DNA from: Uranotaenia lowii
Lineage: Eukaryota; Arthropoda; Insecta; Diptera; Culicidae
NCBI RefSeq assembly: GCF_029784155.1
Contig: NC_073692.1
Coordinates: 234,998,503-235,062,502, forward strand
Direction of reading: 5' to 3'
Length of the DNA: 64,000 nt
In this document: positions 1-11,905 of the stretch, piece after piece
Position numbering within the stretch: position 1 is the stretch's first letter
Layout of the letters: each line of letters opens with the position of its first letter
Notes under the pieces: model-generated
Told to the model about the DNA's origin: nothing
Databases searched by the model: none
Seen by the model: the letters and a program-made list of their open reading frames with translations, nothing else
Translations under genes and position numbers: made by a program

Positions 1-1468
1 TTTTTCTCCACACCTTAGGGATATACCCGGTTGCAAGACTGCTTACCATTACTTTTTTAACTACGAATTTGAGATGATCATAACCCTTTTGAAGAAAAAT
101 AGGAAGAACCCCATCTCTACCGGGAGATTTATACTGAGCAAACCCATCGATGGCTAATTTTAGAGATTCATCAGTTATAACTTTGCGAGCGAAAAACCAG
201 TTTTCCGAACTACTTGAGAAAAATTCTTGTTCAACAGCAAAGGTTGACTGAACACAACCCGGAAAATGAATATTGTACAGACATGCTAATGTGTCTTCAT
301 CACTTGAAGTGTAATCTCCATTTAAGGTTTTTAGATTAGATACCTGATAATGATTTGATTTAGCCAAGACTTTGTTGAGTCTACACGTCTCATTTAAGCC
401 TGAAATGTTTGTACAATAGGTCTGCCAGCTTGAACGCTCAGCCGCTCTCGTGGCTTTCCTGTAGGCTCTTCGAGCAGACTTAAAAGCTTCAAACCCTTCC
501 GTACGTCGTCTATTCCACGCACGTCTGCAGCACTTCCTCAGTTTTGCAAGGTTTGAATTCCACCATGGTGTGGTTTTTTTTATGTATTCTTAAAGTGCGA
601 AGTGGGCATGCCTCTTCAAAGGAGCTCACTATCTTTTCTGTCATGTTATCCACGACATCGTCTAGATCAGCAGGAGTGTTTATTTGAGGAAAGTATCCAT
701 GAAATCGGGTAGCTAAATTATCCAAGTATTGATCCCAATTCGTAGCTCTCGGGTTTCTAAACGAGACAGTATTCAGGAACGCCCCTAAATGTTAAAAGTA
801 GATGAATCTGTGATCAGATAACGATTCTTCTTCTGGCAGATGCCAATTACATAATTCCAGTGAAACGGATCTTGAACAAAGATTGATATCAATGACTTCA
901 TATCTATCGGTACGAACAAAAGTCGGACTGTTTCCTAAGTTCAGTATTTCTAAATCAGTGCTACTCAAATACTCCATGAGATTGGCACCTCTTAGATTGG
1001 TATTTGAGCTACCCCAAATAACATGGTGAGCATTTGCATCACAAGCTATAATAATCGGAATTTTGTGAAATTCGCAGTATGTAACAACTTTCTTCAAACT
1101 TTCCGTTGGAGATGGTTGCTCATAAGGCGAGTAAGCTGAACAGTAAATGTATTTCCTCATAGTACTGTTGCTCAACAAAGAAACTTCTATAACACAGATA
1201 TCCCTAGTAGTTAGTTCCGGCAATAAGATCGCATTGATAGCATTATTAACAAGAATGCAAGCACGAGGCATTTCTCGAGCATTCCTACTTTGCTGAAAAC
1301 AGTAAAGTTAGGTGCGACCATGATCCCGATATAAAAATTTCCCTTTCTGAAATAAGGTTCTTGGACCAATGCAATAGATGCTTTCCCATTCTGGACGAGC
1401 CGACATAAATTTATTGCTGCTGTTCGTTTATGTTGAAGGTTAATCTGTGCAACTTTAATCGAAGCCAT
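1..1468 (-). pseudogene. Non-LTR retrotransposon ORF2 fragment (AP-endonuclease and start of RT)
   Basis: Reading on the minus strand from an ATG at 1468, the protein starts with a KVAQINLQH motif typical of APE-type endonuclease domains of the I/R1/LOA group. It continues in another frame (about 1271-792) with IIACDANAHHVIWGSS, then NSPTF and SLSDHRF, the conserved endonuclease motifs. From about 725 to 1 it runs through the linker into the first RT block, with an SPGRDGVLPIF-like motif near 100-150, and is cut by the window edge. Frame changes near 1270-1400 and 725-790 show that it is dead. The clade is judged from the endonuclease motif only and is tentative. ORF1 is not recognisable upstream. 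Confidence 0.85.
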
Positions 1469-2173
1469 GGCTGTGATTAAGAATGAACAAACCAACGTAG
1501 AACACAAAACAAACAGCAACAACTTTTTTTCTATTTATAAATTTCAATCGAACTAAATTGATCATCAATGTGTGAATTGAAAAGAAATCGGATGCAGCGA
1601 TATTGAGCGCATTTTCCATGAAAGGAGAACATAAGAGCATTGAACTGTTTAAACAGAAATTGTTTACCACATGGGAATTGCTGTTGTTGATGTTGTTGTT
1701 GCTGTTGTTAGATTTTATCATATATAATCAAAAATTATTTATCATTTGTATCAAATCAATATTATTATTTCTTGCTAACGATAGAGAATCTTTTGCGTCC
1801 CCCCTACCCTCGTTATTACGAGCTTCCTCGGCGCAAGTACCTTGAATATTGGGAACACTATCGGAGGAGACAGCTTGTATTGTTGCGTTGATGGCAGTAA
1901 ACACTATTGTTGTACCCTCCTTGTGAGTGACTGGTTCTCAAAATTATAAAAATCATTATAATGTTAAAATTAATAATAATAATAATTATAAATGTTAAAT
2001 TAATTCCATAAGAAGTAAATGTTCAAATGAATCAATGTGATGATTTCAGACTGCATTTAGAAAGAAATGTACAAATCAGAAATAGATAAGTTCAATTTTT
2101 TATTTATTCCATTTAGATTTAATTTCACTAAAAAAAAAGAAAAAAGAAAAGCCTGATTGTTCCACAATTGGTA
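1469..2173. other. Non-coding stretch with short low-complexity runs
   Basis: This holds a GTT/TGT trinucleotide run near 1680-1710 and AAT-rich runs near 1970-1990. No credible ORF, RNA gene or TIR element is visible. The 5' part may be the leader of the LINE that starts at 1468, but no ORF1 motif is seen. Confidence 0.4.
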
Positions 2174-2432
2174 TTATTTCTTATCGAAAATGCTGAAATG
2201 AACTCTCGAAAGCGCGTAGAAAACTCTTCGCTTATTTTCCTCCAAAATAGAGACTGAATTTTCGTCAATCCCCATCAGCACCGAAAATTTTCCACCGGGA
2301 ATCCGCTTGATTTTTATGATCCTCCAGAAATGCACGCTCAGCATTTGATTCTGCTTCTGGATTGTGTTAAGCAGTGTTTTAGCCCCATTTCGATCCAGCG
2401 GCCAGATTTCGAAGAGATGAGATGAAGGATAT
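2174..2432 (-). pseudogene. DUF4780-like protein fragment, truncated by a MITE
   Basis: One minus-strand frame stays open for about 82 codons down to a TAA at 2174-2176. It reads as a coherent domain: a WPLDRNGAKTLL start, then SVHFWRIIKIKR, then FSVLMGIDENSV, then VFYALSRVHFSIF. The pattern (hydrophobic-W-R, then a 'hGIDE.S' core, then 'F.LG.V.F') resembles the DUF4780 family found in repeat-rich insect loci, whose function is unknown. Its 5' side stops exactly where a hAT-like MITE begins at 2433, so only the C-terminal domain remains. The assignment comes from memory of the family pattern. Confidence 0.5.
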
Positions 2433-2563
2433 TAGGGTTACCATATCTTTCGACGCCAAAAAACGTACTTTGAGATCATTTATCTAAAAAGTATAATAAA
2501 CGTTAAAAAGTAGAACGTTAAAAAAGGCCCGGATACGCCCGGAAATCTGGAAACCTTATAGTG
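2433..2563. mobile_element. Short copy of hAT-like MITE family B
   Basis: Starts TAGGGTTACCATATC and shares 'GATCATTTATCtAAAAAG...AAACGTTAAA' with copies at 11077 and 28545. It ends near a degenerate CTGGAAACCTTATAG. It cuts off the DUF4780-like fragment. Confidence 0.6.
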
Positions 2564-2779
2564 TAACCGTATTCGTTGCTATGGAGTACATACATTCTTT
2601 TTAGAAAAACAATTATAGTTTTCATGTTAGTTACATAACTTGAAACAAACTGGTAGAATTGTTATGGCTTTAAATGTCTGGTTTGTGTTTTTAAGTAAAC
2701 CGTATCTCCTGATCCTTTTAAAAATCGATCTCAACTTACTATTTTTGGCGGTGCAGGATATCCCTAATGTACTCACGTC

Positions 2780-2972
2780 TCACTTCACACTTCTCAATCC
2801 TCACTCTTACTTCTCACGTCTAACTTCTCATGTCTCAATGAGACATTGTCTCATGTCTCAATTTTCACGACACCTTGAATGTCTCATGTATCATATCTAA
2901 TATCTCATGTTTCATGTCTCATGTCTCATGCCTAATGTCTCATGCCTCATGTCTCATGTCTTATGTCTCATT
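2780..2972. repeat. 7-bp minisatellite (GTCTCAT)n
   Basis: Degenerate tandem heptamers such as GTCTCAT and GCCTCAT. The reverse complement of the same unit builds the larger array at 41738-42240. Confidence 0.85.
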
Positions 2973-3672
2973 AGACTGAGTAGATTTGGGGTCATTTTGG
3001 AATTTCTCAAACCCTGGAGTCTAAAAAGCTTCGTCTTGGCCCAAAACTCATCCATGATTTTTTTCAAAATTTTTAAGTAACGTTTACATGAGTAAATTTG
3101 AACTTTTAGGTTTGTATGGGAAAATTGAATACTTTGTACTGAAAAATCAACATCATTTTTGTTACGTCTGTGGATCCGAGCCAACTGATGGTTTTTTTTG
3201 GACCCCCTCCCCATTCTTATGTACTCAGTGGAAAAAAGATGGTGTGAAAAATAATCATAGAATCATTTCTCGTACCCAAATGATTTCCAATTTCCTGCTT
3301 CATTTCTTTGATAAGTTCTTGGTTTATGCAAAACAATTTTATGTGAGCTCCCCTCTTCCCTAACTTTATCCCAAATCGAATTAAAAAGGAGTCTCGAACA
3401 AGCATATTACCATTTATCGATTCCAAATGCCCTCCCATATAAAATCTGTTTCCATTTGCTAGTACTCGAGTTTAGTGAAAAATTGTAACGGAGCCGACTT
3501 CTCTCCTTCAAATCACCCCACTGGAAGGAGGCAGTAGTACCAAATATTCATAGAAACATTCCTCGTAACTACTCAAATACCCTACCAAGCGAAATTTGGT
3601 TCCATTTGCTGGAAAAGTTCAAAGTTTATCTGGTGGGACTTAAACCATTTTGACGGTTCTATGATTAATAAG

Positions 3673-4611
3673 TAGGGGAGGGTGGGGATACTTGATCCTT
3701 ATTTTCACCATATCTTTTTGGAAAAATTTAGCAACTCGCCGTCTTTGACATTTTCTGACAGCTTGTAACTTCAAGTTTCTATGCTCCAAAAATTAGAACG
3801 ATACTTGAACCCGTTGATGAACTAGAAGCATTTTCGTGGGAGTAAAAAAATTGCGATTTTTCTGAAGTTAGGGGAGACTTGATCCTCTTTTGAAGGAGAC
3901 TTGAACTTTTATTCAGGAAGCCCTTATCCTTGTATAAAAATCAAACAAAACCCCAAGATAGAATGTTAATTGACTATTTTGGTCATGTTTGTTCTCATTT
4001 CACAATTTATAGCAGACATAAGAAGAAAATTCTATAACAATGTCTCAACGCTAATAACATTGCATACTTTAAGGCGCTATTTTTAATAATTAAGATAAAA
4101 TTAATTATTTTTGCTCTTTTCTTCAGACAATTGGATAAATACTAGTAATTTCGTAATCAGCAATCATAACGATTAATTCAGAAGAAGAATATGCCGTTTG
4201 GAAGGGGGATCAATTGTACCCAACTCTAGGGGATCAATTGTACCCATAATCAACATTCTAGAAAACTTTTTCTGAAAAAAGTTGAGAGTTTTCCATTACT
4301 TTGAAAATATGGCATTATGAAGTTCATTTTACGCTCAAACGACTGATACATTGGAACAAATATTTTTTTTCATAATTTTCCCATGTAAGGAACTTTTTAA
4401 AGTGATGAAAAAAGATCTTCAAGTTACATTTTGTGTAATTTTTCAAACAAAGTTCAATTACTCAAACAATTTTTTTAAACTACAAGCAGTGTTATTTTGC
4501 TCATTTTGGCACATTTTTCTAGAATATTTGATATTTGTAAGACATTCCAGTTTCGAGATATAGCTAAGGAATCAAGTATCCCCAGGGATCAAGTATCCTC
4601 ATTCTCCCCTA
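3673..4611 (+). mobile_element. MITE family A, copy 1 (about 940 bp)
   Basis: The left end is TAGGGGAGGGTGGGGATACTTGATCC and the right end is GATCAAGTATCCTCATTCTCCCCTA, an inverted pair with further internal copies of GGGGA-TTGATC. The interior matches copy 2 (22590-23390) almost throughout. Flanking TA bases fit a TA target duplication. No transposase is encoded. Confidence 0.8.
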
Positions 4612-4825
4612 CGGTTTTTTCAACACTTTTTAAATTTTCTGTGGTCATGATCTTAAAAAACATATCCTTGTGCGCTACGAATAGCTTCTACCGTCAGCTT
4701 TCTTGGACACTAAGTGAAATTTTTCAGCATATCCCAGCTGATCTTCAGTCTTTTTTTTTTTTCAAAGCATGTTTTTTCTGATTTTTATTTTCGACTCATT
4801 TTAGTGGGGTGTGTACAACGTAAGA

Positions 4826-4955
4826 AATAAACTACACAAATGACACACGGCGTATTACAGGACACGACACTTTACGTTCTTACTAACGGGCCCATTAGTA
4901 AAAATGTTAAGTGTCGAGTCCTGTAATACGTCGTGTGTTATTTGTGTAGTTTATT
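4826..4955. repeat. Near-perfect 130-bp palindrome (small MITE or hairpin)
   Basis: The arms 4826-4886 and 4895-4955 (each about 61 bp, starting AATAAACTACACAAAT) pair with roughly six to eight mismatches around an 8-base centre, CGGGCCCA. A transcript would form a long hairpin. It is probably a tiny foldback MITE. A small-RNA hairpin is possible but has no other support. Confidence 0.8.
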
Positions 4956-5289
4956 TTTCACTTTCTAATACCCTGGGGTCTTTAAAGTTTCGTTTTGTGT
5001 CAAAAATGATTCATGGTTTTTTTTTTAAATATTTCTAAGCAACGTTTACATAAGAAAATTTGAACTTTTGTGTTTGTAAGGAAGAATTGAATATTTTCTT
5101 CTGGAAAATCAACATCCTATATGTATCTTCTGTGAAACAGAGCCTGCTAATGGTTTTTATACCAGTTTAAAAAAACAACTTTCTCGAATACTTTAGATCC
5201 GTATCTCATTAGACGAAAATGTTATTTGGTGGAGGTACATCTCTTGGCATTGAAAATTAATAAATTCATGTGCCATCACTGCTTGTGCC

Positions 5290-5715
5290 TATTGATGTCA
5301 GGGGTGCCTGGTGGTTTCGTCAAAATCAGGACAAACGCGAAGTTTAAAATTAGGATTTCTCAGGACACCTCTTGATTCATGGAAGTAATAAGCATCTCTG
5401 ATTATTTTGCATAAATAAAGGCGCAAAACAGGTGCTGCAAACGCCTTGATTTATGCTACAGCAGTACTCAGCTTTTTGGATGGCCTGCTAGTTAGTATCG
5501 TAAACATAATTTAAATATCATCTGAACCGAAGATTATCATCTGTGAAATGGGTTTAGCTATTTTATTACAGATTTATTCGATTTTCTCATAGTTTCACTA
5601 CAAATTCCTTTGTATTTGAGATGTTTTTTAAAAAATCAGGATAATTCAGGACATTTTAGAGACAAGTTTCAAAAAATCAGGACAATTCAAAGTTTAAAAA
5701 AATCAGGACCCCTAT
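5290..5715. mobile_element. Interspersed repeat with 'TCAGGACA' motifs
   Basis: Starts GTCAGGGGTGCCTGGTGG and ends ATCAGGACCCCTATTC, which form a weak inverted pair. A diverged copy lies at 11600-11900 (shared GCCAGGTGGTTTCGTCAAAA and AATATCATCTGAACCGAAAA). Non-coding. Confidence 0.5.
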
Positions 5716-6044
5716 TCAACAGGTAATAATTTTTTTTCCTAATAAGATAGGGAATTACGGTTTTCGACAACTTTGTACAGCGAATAATTTCCTTTAGAGA
5801 ACTTATAAATTGCTTCAAAATTCATTACCTGGCTCGGTTCCACTGAAGAAACAAAAATGATGTTGTTTTTTTTCAGAACCAAATATTCCGTTTTCTCATA
5901 AAAATTAAAATTAAAATTTAATCATGTAAACATGAGTTAAAAATTCTGTAAAAAATCTCGGATGAGTTTTAAATCAAAACAAAGCTTTTCAGATCCCAGG
6001 GTCAAGAAATTCGAAAATGATCCCAAATCGACTCAATTCAATGC

Positions 6045-6385
6045 AACATTTGTAAACCACATAACTTATTCAATTGTTATGTTAATATAATGTAATTAAG
6101 TTATCATATAATGATTGCAAAATGATGAGAACACAGTTTTTTACATCTTAAGCTTATTTAGAATTTTTTTGATTCACATACAAAATTAAAAAAAAAATCG
6201 AGCAAAAGATAATCATTTTCAGATGCTGTAAAAAACTACATCCACAATGCAAGTTTGGCTTTATGTACCTTAAAACTTTGTAATGGTTTTATTATCCTTT
6301 ACCAACTCTGTTCATGTAAAAAATGTAACGGACAATCACCATTTTTTCCAAATAAATATTTGTAAAATTCAGTTACCGTAAATTG
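6045..6385. repeat. Interspersed repeat, copy 1 of a pair with 31563-31885
   Basis: Shares with 31563-31885 the sequence TTAATATAATGTAATYAAGTT, AAAAAATCGAGCAAAAGA and CAAATAAATATTT-TAATTCAGTTACC. No TIR or ORF is seen. Confidence 0.6.
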
Positions 6386-7264
6386 GGCCAACTTTGATCA
6401 CCTGATTAACTTTGATCAACATGAAATTTTTGAAGATAATCATCATTAACTAAGTCTGAAGTTTAAATATCTGAAAACTGTTTTCTACGTTTCAAAGCCT
6501 CTAAATTGAGTTTCAAATAGGCTAAATTTGGCTTGTAGTTAGAGATTTTTTTAAGTACTTAAAATCTAATGCAGCACTGTTATTCTTTTTCTGCATAAAA
6601 ATATAAAATTTTATTCTAAAAAAAACAAAAACTAGGGTAGATACTCTAGATTTCGACAGGAGCTAGTTTTCGACAAATTTTTAATTAAAAGCTTATCTTT
6701 CTATTTGGTGGCTTAAGTTATCTATGTTCATATTTTTCTATTTTCGTTCTCCCAATTTAGTATACGTTGAATATAAAAATTCTTATTAATAAGTTGTTTA
6801 AAAGTAGTAAATCAATAATTGAAAAGTAACATTCTAAATCATCTGTGAAATTCAATGCTATCAATTAAATAAGAATGATTTTGAATCATGAAAAAAATCC
6901 ACTTTTATTCGATTGAAAGCAACATAAAAGGAATCAATGGATAGATAAGGTTCTGAAATCAATCTTTTCGGTAATTTATTTCATATTTTTGCTAACATTT
7001 TAAGAAATTTCAACTGTTTTTTGAGCTGTCGAAAACTAGCGCTGAAAATTCACCTAATAATCTATTTTTCGACACACATCTTCCTGGGTATGTTTATTCT
7101 GTTTCCATGGTGTAAAAAACGCCGTGAAGTAGACAAGCAATCCAATATGTAAAAATTCATATTCCTGTGCTAACAAAGGAGGTGAAAATGTTCTTGTCGA
7201 AAACGAAAACTTTTTGTGTCGAAAACTAAAATTGAATGTCGAAAACTAGATCATCGAAAGGTTT

Positions 7265-7268
7265 TAAT

Positions 7269-7323
<55 letters not shown>

Positions 7324-7327
7324 TTTG
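7265..7327. repeat. (ATTT)n microsatellite, LINE 3' tail
   Basis: About 15 uninterrupted tetranucleotides. Read on the minus strand this is (AAAT)n at the 3' end of the Jockey-like fragment, which explains its origin. Confidence 0.9.
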
Positions 7328-7570
7328 GTAACAAATCAACGGATCACATGTTGATCCCAATGATTAAAAGTATATAAAACAAGTCTATTTAAATTAAATA
7401 TAAAAACACTACTCAAACTACACTGTTCTAAACGTAATTAAAATTTTCCTTCTGAATAAATCCCTCGATGCATCGAATTCAAAGTGTTCAGAAAATCGGT
7501 TGAACGTCCTGATAACACCGATCAGTGCACTATTAGCGTCGTAGTTGTTCTGACGAAGAGGAGTGTAGAG

Positions 7571-8244
7571 TAGGGATACCATACGTACTCTTTTAAGAGT
7601 ACATGTACTCTTTTTCGATCGAAAAATGAGCGTACTCTTCTTTTTGTAAAATTTTATCAAATGTACTCTTTTTTCCGCGAAAGGAATGAAATTAAATTTT
7701 CGCATATAAACTAACTTATTTCTAACGATACATGAAGATTGTATTCTTATGAATACAAGAGATCTAACTTTTTTTTGCATTCGTTGTACAACAGATCAGT
7801 TTTGCTTCTTTTGTTGAATGTTTCAATGGTTGGCTATCAATAGAAGAAATCACGAGTACATTCACGATTTCAAACGGGATTTTTCGTTCAAAATTACCTT
7901 TGAGTATGCAATGAACTCCTGGACAGTAGGCAATATGCATAGCTACAATATGCTTAAAAGCATAGTGCACAAATCAAAAGCGCACTAATCAGCAAAAATG
8001 TTTTAAAGAATAAAAAAACGCCTCTATGAAAAACTCTTTTAAAAATGAAGTTTTTTTTATCAAACTTGAATAATCCAACTTAAAATACTGTGCATTTGTC
8101 ATGTAAGTCTCATATATTGCAACAAATTGGCGATATTTGAAAGACAAAAAACATCATGGTTTTTAAAACATAATGTTAGTCTTCACAAATTTGAAAATTT
8201 TTCTCAATGTACTCTTTTTGGAGTTGCAGGATATGGTAACCCTA
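7571..8244 (+). mobile_element. hAT-like MITE family B with 8-bp target duplication
   Basis: TIRs are TAGGGATACCAT on the left and ATGGTAACCCTA on the right. The direct repeat GTGTAGAG at 7563-7570 and 8245-8252 is a perfect 8-bp target-site duplication, as made by hAT transposases. Subterminal motifs include CGTACTCTTTTAAGAGTAC and TTTTTCGATCGAAAAA. It interrupts the Jockey-like ORF2. Confidence 0.9.
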
Positions 8245-8630
8245 GTGTAGAGCAGTAGATTTCGGTTTCGTAGTCCTTGGGGTCGAACACTTAGATTAAC
8301 TGATTCCAAAAGTGAAGGACAGTCAATTCTCGAGGCCAGGATATCGGAGATAAGTAAGGCCCGTGTAGCTGATCGACGGGCTTGTAGCGTGTCTAGGCTA
8401 ATGAGGTTGCAGCGGTTCTCGAAGCTTGGAAGGTGGAACGGGTCAGACCATAAAAGGATAATAAAAACTTTGTCTTTAAACTTTCGATCAATAAAAAAGG
8501 TAGAGAAGAAAAAAGTCTGATTCATAGAACCAATCATATTCGAGATGGAAAACTTAATTCAATTAGTATATTGACATGGTTTTTCTGACAAAATGAGCAA
8601 AAACTGTCGAAATCTAGGTATTTTACCCTA

Positions 8631-11076
8631 CTGCAATTGGTGTTTTATGAGCTATGACATCACAAATATATCAGAAACTATAAATTTTCAAGCGTTTTCA
8701 TTAGATTTTTCATTAAAAACAAAGTTTGTCGCAAGTTCCCTTTTTAGCGAGTAATAGATATATCATACACGCCTTTGTATAGGCTGTAAATTTTAATTAT
8801 AACATTTTTAAATTCCGGATATTTCCACAAAACTACAAAACTACACTGAAAATCTTATCAAACACATGTGTATTACCAGACCAAGGGCGCCCCGATTCAA
8901 AAGTGGAACAGATTCCCAACAAATTTATTTCAATTTCCCATGATAGTGACAGATTTCCGGTTGTAAGTGGTCATTTGCATTCAAAATTGTCAGTTCGAGA
9001 GGTAGCTAGCTACTCCACAAGCCATCGTCCCGAAGCAAAATCTCCGGGCATAACAAATGAGCTGGTCCTTAAAAAGGGATGCCATTTATGATAAGCCACC
9101 GCAAACGACGGAAAAGTGGTGGTAAAACCCTGGCCCCGGTTCACCAACAGGATTTGGGGGAAAACAAATGACTACACTCCGGATTGGAAGTATTTTGCTG
9201 CCTTTTCCATGGAGCAGGCAAACTTCTTCCATTCGTAGCAGAGATTCTCGCACTTTCGGGGGCAAAAACTTGCAAACTGATCCGAAAGATGGCCAGCACA
9301 ACGAACAAAAACAATCATTTATCACTGACACACCTCTCCCGGTGATGATGGTTGCCATAATGTGCCAAGCTTCCTGCGGATTCTACCTTTTCGACCCACA
9401 CGAGGGGCTGAGAGAGACGAAGTTTGGGACAAAAAGGGAACCGGAAACGGGTGGATATTGTTCGTTTATAAAGGGACAAGACAGCTCGGGGAAGAGTTGA
9501 GCAGCAGTTACAAACTAGCGAAACTTGGTCAACTGCATCATAACCAGTTTATATCGTCGTTTTGGGAAGCATAAATCGAGGCGTATTCGAACTATCGAAA
9601 GAGTTTTATTTTTGAACCGTTTAAAATAAAAGTTAACCACAATGATTTTCAAGATAAAAGTTGGAGATAATTTACGACTTTCTTGTTAAATAATGGAGAG
9701 CAACTGAACTTGGTTGAACTCATAAATTGAACATGGAAGCTTTCATTCTTTTATCAGAACCAAGAAATTAGATTTGAATTGCCCAACTCACGGTTAAAGT
9801 TTTCCACTAAATTTTATTCCCTCTCTTATGATGCCTAGCTTCGATTTAGTGAGTGAATGGGTACTTGAGTTGGTGCAACCATTGCACGGTATAGGAATAA
9901 ATCACAATTGTGGGTGTTATTCGCGTCTTCATAACATTCAAAAATGCTTTTTTGTGCAAGTAAGGTTTAAACACAGACAAAGTTTCAAATAGTTCATAAG
10001 AATGCCACGTTTTTCTAAAATTCTCTAAGATGACTACCATGAGAAATGGAGACAGTTATAACAGTTATCTGGAATTAAATAATAAATGCAGTTTCACTTC
10101 AACAGAAGAATTAGCATATTTACAAGAATCAATAAAGAATGGACATGTTCAGCGTCCTGTGCAAACCAGTTGTTGAGGTATCTAGAAGAGTAGGTAGATC
10201 AGATAAAGCCACACATGGTTGAATCATAATATTTTTATCCGACGACAAGCTCCTTGATTTTAGCTTTCTTGTACAATTCGCCGGTTGAATCGGCAAAGCT
10301 TAAGTCAATTTCATCAGCCGACGACTGGAACACATTTTAGTTGCCATCGGCAGGTTCAAGTGAAAGCATTGCATTCGCGAGATAAAAATTAGTGTGCCAA
10401 CAACAAGCGTGATGCAATATGGCTTCACAGTGTTTTACTATTACTGGCGAGTGAGGGCTGTAAAGAAGATTTGTTTTGGACTTAAGAAATGCATCATTGT
10501 TGATGCTGAAGAAAAGTTAATAAGCTTTGGCTAGATTCAATTGAAAGTTGTATGAATATTTTTGAGAAACGTACAAAAAAGAGTGCATGTGATCTGAATA
10601 GTTTCGAAAATGTTCATGAACCAGAAAGTAGAACAAACAACTTGGTGGAAGCAGCTTTGCGAAGCATTTTCTTAGAACCGGTAATGGCATCCAAGGGGCA
10701 AGTACGTTATTTATGACCGTTATGATGGCAGGCGAGACGATACAAATCGTGCGCGACTTACCGATCTGTACATCTTTGACGTGAGCATGCTTGTGCAGTT
10801 TGTGGGTGTTGCTCGTTCCAATCGCGAATTTGAACCGTGTAGTGATCGCGAACAGAACATACATAGATACACATTTTGAATTGATTTAAAATTTATCAAT
10901 TTAAACACTCCCTGTTGTTTCCACGATGAATAAATCGTTCAATGAATAGAACGGCCACGTTGCTGATGGAGCGGATTAAATTCGTAGCGCCTACAGACAT
11001 GCTAAAACATTGGTACTTCTGGATCTTCATTTTAGAGATTTTGGATGATGGAATTTTTCACATTCAGACTTTAGAA
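8631..11076. other. Non-coding stretch, apparently unique
   Basis: I see no gene, RNA or transposon terminus here. The part from about 8883 to 9580 has more balanced base composition than its surroundings. Short open frames overlap on both strands, but none shows a domain or codon pattern I recognise. It could be unique host intergenic DNA or part of a host non-coding transcript. Confidence 0.4.
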
Positions 11077-11345
11077 TAGGGTAACCATATCTCGCAACAA
11101 CAAAAACGGTACATTAGGATCATTTATCCAAAAAGTGAGGAGAAACGTTAAACAGTAAAACCCCGTTTATCCGAACTCCAGTTTTCTGAGCTCCCGCGTT
11201 ATCCCAGCCATCAGGTTGACACAAGATCCATATATTTATCGAGCTTTGCGCCCGTATGGTATGCAAAAAGATGTTCAGTAAATCCCGCTTACCCGATTAG
11301 TCGGGGGATGGACCAGCTCGGATAAGTGAAACCTCGGATTACACG
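11077..11345. mobile_element. Family B MITE end with nested pogo-like MITE
   Basis: Begins TAGGGTAACCATATC (family B terminus). From about 11151 it carries ACAGTAAAACCCCGTTTATCC, and near 11320-11340 CTCGGATAAGTGAAACCTCGG, a pogo/Tigger-like inverted pair. The inner motif TTTATCGAGCTTTGCGCCC is also present at 28673 and, diverged, at 31335. The other family B terminus was not found. Confidence 0.6.
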
Positions 11346-11589
11346 CATGGAAGTTCGGCTTCTCCTAAACAAGTGGCTCGGACGGCAAGTGTGAGAGCTT
11401 TTGCATCTGAGTGGGATAAAGAGATTTCTAATCAATGAGCGCCCTAGTGTTTCTGTCATACACCCCAGTGTAATGAAAAGAAATTATTTAGACTCCCACC
11501 ACACAACGTAGAAAAAATATCAACAATTTCTCCCCCGCTACCATGCCACTGCTGTTTGCTATTTTGGATTTTTTTTCTTGCAAAAGATA

Positions 11590-11905
11590 GCGTTCGGAGA
11601 AGTGGTGCCAGGTGGTTTCGTCAAAAAATATGGACACCGCGAAGACAACGAACCAAGATTTTCCAGGACTCCAATAGATTGGATGAAATTAAATAGAGCT
11701 TTTCTTAGATTGCATAAATTAAGACGAAATAACGGTGCTCTCTACACCTTAAGTTATGCAACAGAAGTGATAAGAAGTTAGCTGGTTTATATCGAAAAAA
11801 CGCCGTTCAAATATCATCTGAACCGAAAATTACCATCGGTTCAAGAGGTTAAACTGTTTTATTACAAATTCAATTGTAATTAAGACAGTTAAAAAAAACA
11901 GGACG
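11590..11905. mobile_element. Diverged copy of the 5290-5715 repeat
   Basis: Shares GTGCCAGGTGGTTTCGTCAAAA and CAAATATCATCTGAACCGAAAAT with 5290-5715. It is a fragment without ends or coding potential. Confidence 0.5.

Larger units (their letters stand above)
2974..6035. repeat. Composite of three related ~200-bp segments, the outer two inverted
   Basis: The segment 2974-3190 (starting GACTGAGTAGATTTGGGGTC) is repeated inverted at 5838-6035 and in direct orientation at about 4956-5160. Each carries 'ACATCATTTTTGTT' or a variant, followed by 'GAGCC'. The arrangement looks like a foldback element or several solo copies, later invaded by MITEs at 3673-4611 and 4826-4955. No coding capacity is visible. 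Confidence 0.6.
7265..8470 (-). pseudogene. Jockey-like LINE, ORF2 C-terminus plus 3' UTR and tail
   Basis: On the minus strand the segment from about 8470 to 8253 encodes a CNLISLDTLQARRSATRALL motif followed by ILASRIDCPSLLES and LRNRNLLLY. It resumes beyond the MITE (about 7562-7418) with ...PLRQNNYDANSALIG and ends with a stop at 7418-7420. This is the typical C-terminal tail of Jockey-clade ORF2 proteins after the RT. The 3' UTR (7417-7328) runs into a (TTTA)n tract that is the element's 3' tail. Everything upstream, including RT and endonuclease, is missing (5' truncation). A family B MITE splits it and leaves an 8-bp duplication. Confidence 0.8.
6633..8630. mobile_element. TIR element (TAGGGTA...CTAGATTTCGACAG), host of nested insertions
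   Basis: The left terminus TAGGGTAGATACTCTAGATTTCGACAG and the right terminus (reverse complement TAGGGTAAAATACCTAGATTTCGACAG) match well, and both are flanked by TA. The interior repeats 'GTCGAAAACTAG'-like motifs several times between 6650 and 7250. A Jockey-like LINE 3' end lies inside it, and a family B MITE lies inside the LINE. No transposase is visible. Confidence 0.7.

Noticed and set aside
7418..8537. Separate 120- and 124-codon proteins
   Set aside because: Each frame crosses from a LINE C-terminus into MITE sequence; the true unit is one split LINE pseudogene.
9086..9574. Overlapping open frames of 70-110 codons on both strands
   Set aside because: They overlap each other in antisense, show no domain, no start context and no conservation cue. 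Left as non-coding.
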